In this document: piece after piece, positions 16,474-24,121 of the stretch | Layout: the number at the start of each line of letters is the position of its first letter | Position numbering within the stretch: the stretch's first letter is position 1 | NCBI GenBank assembly: GCA_016208855.1 | Contig: JACQXF010000079.1 | Location: 1 to 46,817, forward strand | Reading direction: 5' to 3' | DNA: 46,817 nt | Source of the DNA: Nitrospirota bacterium | GTDB lineage: Bacteria > Nitrospirota > Thermodesulfovibrionia > UBA6902 > DSMQ01 | The notes under the pieces: model-generated | Database searches by the model: none | Told to the model about the DNA's origin: nothing | The model's input: only the letters and a program-made list of their open reading frames with translations | Position numbers and translations under genes: made by a program

Positions 16474-18406
16474 AAGAAAAACCATTTCAAGCTTAGCTGA
16501 TTTGGAAAAGATTGTGGATAAGACAAAACTCAAACCTGCTGCAACGGTGCAGGAACCTTCAGCAACACAGAGTACACAAAAAAAAATGACGCAGGCAGAA
16601 TATGATACCTTGCTTGCTAATGAAACTGAAGTAAATCCTCCTCATAACCCGAATCCCTTTGACTTTGTATTTTTTACAGAGGCGGGGCCAAAGACTTATT
16701 CGTTGGATGACCTTAATAAAAAATATGGCGGCTTGCAGAGCGGCTATATAGAGGTTAAGCTGACGGCGAAAACGCCAGTGCATATTGTAGGCAGACAGGA
16801 TCCTGTAAATAATAGGGCAGGCAAAAAAATACTCAAAAGCCACTTTTACATGCAGGACGATCAACCTTGTATCCCCGGATCAAGCATAAGGGGAATGCTC
16901 AGGTCTTTTATAGAGGCAGTAACCAACGGCTGGGTCTCGCAGGCAAAAGACACTATATATGGGAAGGAACCTGTTAGAGATAAAAACACTCGGCATATAG
17001 AGTTTTCCTCGTGGGATAAGGAACCTCATAACCATAAATGTCTAAATAGCCCCACAGGAGTGAATCATACAGCATCACCTGCAATTCCTATTGCATTCGA
17101 ACCATTACTGACTGGTGATAGGATGGATATTGCAACTTATCTTTTTGGGTATCTAGATAGCTCTAAAGATAAAGAAAAGACTTCAGCACGGGCAGGAAAG
17201 GTAATTATAGAAGATGCCTATTTTGAGAGTAGTTATTTAAATGATTATAAAATGGTCGATATTGAAGGAGATGCCATCATGGGCGGTCCAAGGCCGAGGG
17301 CAAACTGGTGGTATATGAGACCTCAAGAGGTGTGGGACAGGTCAATAAGGAGACCTAATGGAACGCATCTTACAAATGTTGCTCATATTGTTGGAGATAA
17401 ATTCTGGGGCAGAAAATTCTATTATCATCAGGAACCGCAAAAATGTATTGAATTTTATATGGATTATCAAAAATGGTGGCCTGAACTTGATCTTTCCAGA
17501 TTTTCAGAAGACCAGTTTCAACATCCAGTTACCGTAGAGGCTTTATATTTAGCTATCAGATCCAATAAGGTCAAGTTAATCAACGGCAATTATTTGAATG
17601 CACTTAATTCTTTATTGAATCGGGAATCATTATATACCGAGATGGCAAACGATATTATAAATCTGCCACATCGAGGCAGGCTGAATAAATTAAAAAAAAG
17701 CTATGATAAATCTATCCACGATAATAGGACTTCTAGTACAATAATGGCCAATTTAATTAAACTTAACAGGTGCTTGCTCGAATTAGCTTTCCCTGCCCAA
17801 TGCCCGAAAGCTACATATTGGTATTATATATCTTGTCTTAAAGCAGAACAACCGGTCTCTTTCCGTATCTATTTCGACCGAGTTCCGGCACAGCTTATTC
17901 AACTCATCTGCACTTGCCTATGTATGCCGACTGAAAGCAAAATGAGACACAAATTGGGTTACGGCAAGGCATTCGGCTATGGCTCTGTAGAGTTCTCTAT
18001 AAATTCAGCGATGCTCCGCGCTGAAAAAACTGGAGAATGGCCTGACTCGCTTAGTATTACAGGCAAGGATGCCTTAATAAACGCATGGTCAGATAATGAG
18101 ATTAAGCCATTTATTGATAATCCGTCATTAGAAAAATTTGCAAGAATACTCACATGGGATGTCAATGATAATAGCAGCATCATCTTCACCTATCCGCCGT
18201 ATAGCAGGCAAAATTTTCAACAAGTGATACAAAAAAATGAGTTTTGCACTGCAACATTGCCTCTTGCAAGTCCCAAAAATACTGTGGACGACACTAAGGC
18301 GATCGATGTTGCAAAGGCATTATGGGATAAGAAAAAGCCAATCCACTTTCTACTGTATCAAGCAAGGGCAAAGGGATACGATAAAATTAAAATAAGGAAG
18401 CCATAA
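16463..18406 (+). CDS. large type III CRISPR RAMP protein (TIGR03986-like)
   Basis: 'VKLTAKTPVHIVGRQ...DDQPCIPGSSIRGMLRSFIEAVTNG...HKLGYGKAFGYGSVEF'; 647 aa; length and motif order resemble TIGR03986 RAMPs (recall). Confidence 0.78.
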   Translation: MSSKRKTISSLADLEKIVDKTKLKPAATVQEPSATQSTQKKMTQAEYDTLLANETEVNPPHNPNPFDFVFFTEAGPKTYSLDDLNKKYGGLQSGYIEVKLTAKTPVHIVGRQDPVNNRAGKKILKSHFYMQDDQPCIPGSSIRGMLRSFIEAVTNGWVSQAKDTIYGKEPVRDKNTRHIEFSSWDKEPHNHKCLNSPTGVNHTASPAIPIAFEPLLTGDRMDIATYLFGYLDSSKDKEKTSARAGKVIIEDAYFESSYLNDYKMVDIEGDAIMGGPRPRANWWYMRPQEVWDRSIRRPNGTHLTNVAHIVGDKFWGRKFYYHQEPQKCIEFYMDYQKWWPELDLSRFSEDQFQHPVTVEALYLAIRSNKVKLINGNYLNALNSLLNRESLYTEMANDIINLPHRGRLNKLKKSYDKSIHDNRTSSTIMANLIKLNRCLLELAFPAQCPKATYWYYISCLKAEQPVSFRIYFDRVPAQLIQLICTCLCMPTESKMRHKLGYGKAFGYGSVEFSINSAMLRAEKTGEWPDSLSITGKDALINAWSDNEIKPFIDNPSLEKFARILTWDVNDNSSIIFTYPPYSRQNFQQVIQKNEFCTATLPLASPKNTVDDTKAIDVAKALWDKKKPIHFLLYQARAKGYDKIKIRKP

Positions 18407-18610
18407 TAACAGGAAATGCTGCATTGGAAATATCGGGCTTTATCTCAAAATCGCCCATGCATTGCATGGCAAGGCAAAAAACTTGATTTATCGTTCACCC
18501 ATAACGGGAGATGTGGTTATCTTTGACCACAGCCCGGATTAGGCTATAATAAATTATGAGTTAGAGGAACAGGAAATATTGTAGTGTAATAATACAATGG
18601 ACAGCAGGAT

Positions 18611-18958
18611 ATGGATATAAAGGTGACAGATAAGATAATAGAGGACTTTCTGAGGATAATTGCGCCATTGCAGGAAGATATTGAGCAGATGTATCTCTTC
18701 GGCTCACGATGCCGTGAGAACTGGCGTCCGGATTCGGATTATGATATTTTAGTTGTCCTCAAGGACAAAAACAGAACCCTTGTGAATAAGCTCTATGACG
18801 CAGTGATGGATATATTGCTTAGCGAGGGCAGACTTATATCGCTTAAGATATTTACAAATTCGGAATTCAATCGTCTGAAGTCAATCCAGACGCCGTTCAT
18901 GAAAAATATTTTAAAGGAGGGGATAAAGATTGGACCCTGTAACGAAGTCTCTCATTGA
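18611..18958 (+). CDS. MNT-type nucleotidyltransferase
   Basis: 'QMYLFGSRCRENWRPDSDYDILVVLKD'. Confidence 0.87.
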   Translation: MDIKVTDKIIEDFLRIIAPLQEDIEQMYLFGSRCRENWRPDSDYDILVVLKDKNRTLVNKLYDAVMDILLSEGRLISLKIFTNSEFNRLKSIQTPFMKNILKEGIKIGPCNEVSH

Positions 18959-19328
18959 TGGATATATGCAGAAGGCTCAAAATAAATTGGAAGTGGCTGA
19001 ACGGCTTTTCAAATCAGGAGATTATGAGGATGCGGTTTCAAGGGCTTATTATGCAGTCTTCCATGCAACTCAGGCTCTGCTTTTAACTGAAGGACAACAT
19101 GCAGAAACCCATAAAGGCATTGTTTCGCTCTTCGGACTCCTCTTTGTGAAGACAGGAAAATTTGACAGAAACCTTGGGAAATATCTTGCAAATCTAAAGG
19201 ATGACAGAGAAAGCGGTGATTATGAAGTCTTTTCGTATATTGATAAAGAAACTGCTGAGACAGCCTTACATGAGGCAAAGGAATTTTTAAAAGAAGCAAA
19301 AATCTATCTGGACAAGTTAGGGGGATAA
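18930..19328 (+). CDS. HEPN domain protein (UPF0332-like)
   Basis: 'DAVSRAYYAVFHATQALLLTEGQHAETHKGIVSLFG'; overlaps the upstream MNT gene. Confidence 0.87.
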   Translation: MDPVTKSLIDGYMQKAQNKLEVAERLFKSGDYEDAVSRAYYAVFHATQALLLTEGQHAETHKGIVSLFGLLFVKTGKFDRNLGKYLANLKDDRESGDYEVFSYIDKETAETALHEAKEFLKEAKIYLDKLGG

Positions 19329-19391
19329 GTAGCGATCTTTGACCACATCCCTTATTATTAAGGATCTCATAATTATGACAACATTGATTAT

Positions 19392-19440
19392 AAAATCCCT
19401 CCTGACCTCCCTTTGCTAAAGGGAGGTCAGGGGAGATTTT
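19392..19440. repeat. long inverted repeat/hairpin (terminator-like or palindromic repeat element)
   Basis: aaaatccctcCTGACCTCCCTTTgctAAAGGGAGGTCAGgggagatttt; near-perfect stem between the HEPN gene and cas6. Confidence 0.7.
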
Positions 19441-19483
19441 CTGATTATAAAGGTAAATTCAGTTGTGAGACCCTTTTAAAACT

Positions 19484-20419
19484 ATGCACTATCAATCTGA
19501 TATTAATTCAAAAGAAGATTACCTAAAGCAATTCCTTACAGGGTTCAGTATCCTGAATATTGAATTTATTTTGACTCCGCGCAGTAAAATAAATTTCGGC
19601 ATTGATGAGATGAAGGGGGACAGGTGGAGGGGCGCACTTGGAAGGGCATTGAAAAAGCAGGCATGTGAGAAGAGTATTAATGATAACTGCATCCATTGCG
19701 GGCTGAACAAAGGCTGTTTCTTCTTTCAATGCTTTGAGGCAGACATAACTCACCCGTATGTTATACGCCCTGAGCTTGATTCAAAAAAGGTTTACGAAGT
19801 AGATGACGAAATACGCCTGAGTTTAATCCTCATAGGTGAAACTATACAGCACACATATAACGTATATAGGTTTGTTAACGCCATAGAGTACATCGGTAGA
19901 GGCGGAATAGGGCAAGGAAGGGGAAAATTCAATATTAAGGATTTGGTTGCAAAGCCATCCTTTGACTTTACAGAAATATTAAACAGCAAAGTGAATCATG
20001 CAGAAGGTTTAATAATAGAATTACTTACCCCTCTGAAAATAAAAGAGACTGGAAAGGGAATCCACTATTCAAATCTTTCCTTTGAGACGTTTTTCAAACT
20101 CCTGTTAAAAAGGATTATTAATCTGAATAATATTTACTGCGGGGGATTGGAACTTGATAGAAAGACAATAAAGATGGAAAGCAATCAACTTCAATTACTT
20201 GCTAAATCTATAAAGACCGAATCATATACCGGATGGAAAGACTATCAGCGGTTTTCCTCAAGGCAGAACATATCAATGAAGATCGGAGGATTAATAGGGC
20301 TTATTAAATTATCAGGGGACTTAAGTCCTTTTTATCCGTATCTCAAGATAGGTGAGGTTATAGGGGTCGGGCAAAATACAACAAGCGGGTTCGGAAGATA
20401 TAAAATAATGCCTATGTGA
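19484..20419 (+). CDS. cas6: Cas6-family pre-crRNA processing endoribonuclease
   Basis: 311 aa; 'CIHCGLNKGCFFFQCFE' Cys cluster, 'TGWKDYQRFSSRQNISMKIGGLIG', C-terminal 'IGEVIGVGQNTTSGFGRYKI' Gly-rich loop; coupled to RT-Cas1. Confidence 0.82.
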   Translation: MHYQSDINSKEDYLKQFLTGFSILNIEFILTPRSKINFGIDEMKGDRWRGALGRALKKQACEKSINDNCIHCGLNKGCFFFQCFEADITHPYVIRPELDSKKVYEVDDEIRLSLILIGETIQHTYNVYRFVNAIEYIGRGGIGQGRGKFNIKDLVAKPSFDFTEILNSKVNHAEGLIIELLTPLKIKETGKGIHYSNLSFETFFKLLLKRIINLNNIYCGGLELDRKTIKMESNQLQLLAKSIKTESYTGWKDYQRFSSRQNISMKIGGLIGLIKLSGDLSPFYPYLKIGEVIGVGQNTTSGFGRYKIMPM

Positions 20420-22564
20420 GTGGATATGGGTCTCTTTGAAGAAATATGTTCTTTTAATACTCTCCTCTTGGCCTTTGACAGGGTTGAAGAAAACGGGGGC
20501 TCTCCCGGAATTGATAATGTAACCATTGAGGAATTCTCCATTGATCTTAAAACCCGACTTCTTGAATTAAGGAAACAACTGCTTGATGGAACATACTCTT
20601 CGTCTCCATTGCGCAAAGTGGGCATTCAAAAACCTGATGGTAAAATCAGATGGCTTTCTATCCCAACGGTTAAAGACAGAACCATACAGACATCAGCCGC
20701 AATGATCCTTTCCCCGATTCTTGATGCCGAGTTTGAAGAATGCAGTTTTGCTTACAGAAAAAACAAGTCTGTACAGAAGGCGGTGCACAAGGTTATTGAC
20801 CTCAGAGATAAAGGCTATACATGGGTAGTTGACGCCGATATTCGTTCATTCTTTGATGAAATCAATCACGCCCTCCTCATAGAAGAAATCAGGAAATATA
20901 TAAAAGAAGACAGGGTTATAGAGTTGATAAAAAAGTGGCTTGATGCAGATGTTGTTTATAAAGGCGAAAAAACAAGGTTAACAAAAGGCCTACCGCAGGG
21001 TTCTCCGATATCCCCTCTGCTTTCCAACCTTTACCTCGACTCTTTTGATGAGGCATTGATGGAGGAAAAATTCAGGCATGTCCGTTTTGCCGATGATTTT
21101 GTAATACTCTGCAAGGACAAACCTGATGCAGAGGATGCGCTCGAACTTACAGAGGATGTGCTCAAAAAGCTAAAACTGCAACTGAACGCGGAAGAGACGC
21201 GTATTGTTCATTTCAATCAGGGCTTCAGATACCTCGGCATGGACTTTTTAAGGTCTATGGTATATCGTCCTATTTATGAAGATAAATCAGATTCAGAACA
21301 GGAAACAGCCCTCAATGACGTCTCAAATGACAAGGAAAGATTGCGCAGAACAAAGCCTGAAATAACCTCTAAACCTGCTGATACCGTCCGGAAGAAAAAG
21401 CGCCATATGAATAATGCTGAACAAACAACATCCGAATTGCCTGATACCGTTATGGCAATGGCATTAAAAAAAGCGATGGAAGGAGCCGAAAGAGAGGATT
21501 TTGATTTTCTCCTTGAAGAAAAGATTGAGATAGAACCTACGGCGTATAGTGATCCCTTTTTACGAACACTTTATCTCCTTGAGCAGGGTGCGGTTTTGAG
21601 GAAAGAAGATGAAAGATTTGTAATCACGAAGGATGACAGAGCAATAAAAGAAATCCCGCTTATAAAGGTTGACCAGATACTCATATTCGGCAATATTCAG
21701 ATTACAACCCAGGCAATGAAATTTTGCCTGGAAGAAGACGTCCCGATTATTCTCCTGTCAAGCAGCGGGAAATATTTCGGCACAGTAGAGTCTTTTAAGA
21801 GCGTAACAATTGCCCTGCATAAAAAACAGTTTGAAAGGAATGACGACAGAAAATTTGCCTTGAATATTGGCAGGACTATAGTAAGAGCAAAAATCAATAA
21901 CTCAAAGGTCCTGATCCAGCGATATGCAAGGAAGAGAAAAAGTCTCAATCTTGAATCAGAGATCCATGCTATCAATCTCTTGGTTGACAGGCTGCCTTCT
22001 ATAAGCAACCACGAAGAATTAATGGGGATTGAAGGCGCTGCCTCTTCAAGATATTTTTCAGCGTTCAGGGCTTTAATTGGCGAGGAATGGGATTTTACGA
22101 AGAGGAAGAAAAACCCGCCTCCCGATCCGGTTAACAGCCTGCTGAGTTATGGATATACACTCCTTTTTTACAACGTCTATGCGATGATAAGAATGCACGG
22201 ACTTCATCCTTATGTAGGCTTGCTGCATAGCATAAGGGAAGGACATCCAGCCCTCGTTTCCGACATGATGGAAGAGTTCAGGGCGCCTATTGTGGATGCG
22301 GTCGTTATAAATCTGATTACAAGGCGGAGTCTTAAAAAAGAGGATTTTATAATTCCGGAGGATGAACGTTCCTTATGCCTTTTAAGAGATAACACGAGAA
22401 AGATATTTATAAAGGCCTTTGAAGGGAAGATGAACAGTTCTATAGCTCATGAAGCAACAGGGTATCAAGTGGATTACAGAAGGTGCATAGACCTGCAGGT
22501 GCAGGCCATGAGAAAGGTAATTGATGGGAAACTGTCGGAATATAAGCCTATGATGATTAAATAA
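20420..22564 (+). CDS. reverse transcriptase-Cas1 fusion
   Basis: N-term group II intron-like RT: 'VVDADIRSFFDEIN', 'GLPQGSPISPLLSNLYLD', 'VRFADDFVILCKD'. ~100-aa charged linker. C-term Cas1: 'LMGIEGAASSRYFSAF', 'GLHPYVGLLH', 'LVSDMMEEFRAPIVD'. GTG start. Confidence 0.95.
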   Translation: MDMGLFEEICSFNTLLLAFDRVEENGGSPGIDNVTIEEFSIDLKTRLLELRKQLLDGTYSSSPLRKVGIQKPDGKIRWLSIPTVKDRTIQTSAAMILSPILDAEFEECSFAYRKNKSVQKAVHKVIDLRDKGYTWVVDADIRSFFDEINHALLIEEIRKYIKEDRVIELIKKWLDADVVYKGEKTRLTKGLPQGSPISPLLSNLYLDSFDEALMEEKFRHVRFADDFVILCKDKPDAEDALELTEDVLKKLKLQLNAEETRIVHFNQGFRYLGMDFLRSMVYRPIYEDKSDSEQETALNDVSNDKERLRRTKPEITSKPADTVRKKKRHMNNAEQTTSELPDTVMAMALKKAMEGAEREDFDFLLEEKIEIEPTAYSDPFLRTLYLLEQGAVLRKEDERFVITKDDRAIKEIPLIKVDQILIFGNIQITTQAMKFCLEEDVPIILLSSSGKYFGTVESFKSVTIALHKKQFERNDDRKFALNIGRTIVRAKINNSKVLIQRYARKRKSLNLESEIHAINLLVDRLPSISNHEELMGIEGAASSRYFSAFRALIGEEWDFTKRKKNPPPDPVNSLLSYGYTLLFYNVYAMIRMHGLHPYVGLLHSIREGHPALVSDMMEEFRAPIVDAVVINLITRRSLKKEDFIIPEDERSLCLLRDNTRKIFIKAFEGKMNSSIAHEATGYQVDYRRCIDLQVQAMRKVIDGKLSEYKPMMIK

Positions 22565-22566
22565 GA

Positions 22567-22842
22567 ATGTTCTATATGGTAAGTTATGACATAACAGATA
22601 ACAAATCCCGCCGCAGGGTTCAGAAAATCCTTGAGGGGTTTGGTGAAAGGGTTCAGTATAGTGTATTTGAATGCACTATTTCTGAGTCACAGTATAGAAG
22701 TCTTACAGAAAAGATTGCATCAACAATTGATAAGGAATCCGATAGCGTAAGATACTACAGGATGTGCAACGGTTGCCGTAAGAATATTGAATTCTTTGGA
22801 GAAGGACAGATAATGGAAGACGATTATTTCTTTATGGTATAA
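22567..22842 (+). CDS. cas2: Cas2
   Basis: MFYMVSYDITDNKSRRRVQKILEGFGERVQYSVFECTIS... typical Cas2, immediately after RT-Cas1. Confidence 0.93.
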   Translation: MFYMVSYDITDNKSRRRVQKILEGFGERVQYSVFECTISESQYRSLTEKIASTIDKESDSVRYYRMCNGCRKNIEFFGEGQIMEDDYFFMV

Positions 22843-22844
22843 GT

Positions 22845-23120
22845 ATGCTTGTTGTTGTAAGTTACGATATAACAGATAATAAAAGAAGGAGCAGTGTTTC
22901 TAATGAACTGAAGAATTTCGGAACGAGGGTCCAGAAAAGCATTTTTGAATGTCACTTAAATGAGAGACAGTTAAAAGAGTTAAAAAGCAGGCTTGACACA
23001 TTGATTGATCTCTTAGAAGATCATGTGCGGTTTTACTATCTCTGCAAGAAAGATATAGATAATATTGAGGTTGAAGGCAGAAAAATGGCATACAAGGATG
23101 ATGACTATTTCATGATATGA
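22845..23120 (+). CDS. cas2: Cas2 (second tandem copy)
   Basis: MLVVVSYDITDNKRRSSVSNELKNFGTRVQKSIFECHLN...KDDDYFMI. Confidence 0.93.
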   Translation: MLVVVSYDITDNKRRSSVSNELKNFGTRVQKSIFECHLNERQLKELKSRLDTLIDLLEDHVRFYYLCKKDIDNIEVEGRKMAYKDDDYFMI

Positions 23121-23199
23121 CTTAAAATCACCGTCTGAGGCATTCCCATTGAATAACTAACTTATGATATACTGATAAAAAAGATTGAAGGAGGATCTT

Positions 23200-23442
23200 A
23201 TGGTAAAAGCCATAGCAGCGATTTATGAAAATGGGGTCTTGAAGCCTGAGAAAAAACTCTCCATTCCAGAGCACAGCAGGTTAAAATTAAAAATTGAATG
23301 GCAGCCGCCTGTTCTTTCTGATACAGAAAAACTTGCCGGCTGTTTTAAAAAGTATGCTTTAAAGAAAGCAATGTCTCTGAATAAGTCTATTGATACAGCG
23401 GTAAAAATAGTTGCCCATGAAATTGCCCAAAAAAATAATTGA
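23200..23442 (+). CDS. DUF104/AF2212-like antitoxin
   Basis: MVKAIAAIYENGVLKPEKKLSIPEHSRLKLKIE resembles the AF2212-like antitoxin family; overlaps the PIN gene; RBS GGAGG before ATG 23200. Confidence 0.8.
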   Translation: MVKAIAAIYENGVLKPEKKLSIPEHSRLKLKIEWQPPVLSDTEKLAGCFKKYALKKAMSLNKSIDTAVKIVAHEIAQKNN

Positions 23443-23830
23443 TGCCAATGTCATTCTGAGGTTTTTCCTTGCTGATGTCGAGAGTCAGTTTCTACAAGCA
23501 AAGTCTTTTTTGCAGTTGATTGAACTCGGCGAAGAAGATGTGCTAATGACAGAGGTAATATTTGCAGAAGTTGTTTGGGTATTAAGCAAAGTTTACAATA
23601 TCCCGCGTACAGAAATAACAGAAAAGTTTAGCAGTCTTATAAATTACGAGGGGATAAAGACGATTCTAAATAAGGACATATTCTTAGAAAGCTTACGACT
23701 GTATGCTATGCATTCTATGGATATTCAAGATATTTTTCTGGCAGTTCTTTCAAAGTCTAAAGACCTCTCTATTGTGACATTTGACAAAAAAGACTTTAAA
23801 AAGCTCGGTTGTAGTTTCAATGAACCCTGA
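23411..23830 (+). CDS. PIN-domain toxin (VapC-like)
   Basis: 'IIDANVILRFFLAD...MTEVIFAEVVWVL...MDIQDIFLAVLSKSKDLSIVTFDKKDFKKLG'. Confidence 0.85.
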   Translation: MPMKLPKKIIDANVILRFFLADVESQFLQAKSFLQLIELGEEDVLMTEVIFAEVVWVLSKVYNIPRTEITEKFSSLINYEGIKTILNKDIFLESLRLYAMHSMDIQDIFLAVLSKSKDLSIVTFDKKDFKKLGCSFNEP

Positions 23831-23833
23831 GCA

Positions 23834-23875
23834 TGGAAAAGGACAGATTATGTATGATGACTATTTTATAATATG
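23834..23875 (+). pseudogene. C-terminal remnant of another cas2 copy
   Basis: ggaaaaggacagattatgtatgatgactattttataatatga = GKGQIMYDDYFII*, matching the first Cas2 tail GEGQIMEDDYFFMV*. The following 'cttaaaattaccgtctgag' matches 'cttaaaatcaccgtctgag' after the second cas2. Confidence 0.7.
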
Positions 23876-23879
23876 ACTT

Positions 23880-24121
23880 AAAATTACCGTCTGAGATGGA
23901 AGGACTTAAAGGGAACATTTAGCAACCAACTATAACTAATGGTAAATTAAACAGATTTCTGCTAAATTTATATTAAGCCTCAGGCGGCGCTTGAAAATAT
24001 TGAATAATACTTGCTCTTTGACAACTATTTGTGGTAAAAACGGTTATATATTTATACAAAAATGCTTTCAGGCTGGAAATGGCGAATCCAGCCTTGATAG
24101 TAATAGGTTCCCGGAGGTGAG
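23880..24121 (+). promoter_or_regulatory. putative CRISPR leader
   Basis: AT-rich, no supported ORF, immediately upstream of the first repeat. Includes hairpin 24070-24094 (AGGCTGGA...TCCAGCCT). Array orientation inferred from the repeat 3' end ACTGAAAC. Confidence 0.6.

Noticed and set aside
18454-18470. Short palindrome CCATGCA-T-TGCATGG downstream of the last RAMP gene
   Set aside because: Short and isolated; may be a weak regulatory or terminator element, but there is no further support.
20420-22564. Considered a mobile group II intron-encoded RT
   Set aside because: The RT is fused in-frame to a complete Cas1 domain and sits between cas6 and cas2; no intron RNA or endonuclease domain is evident.
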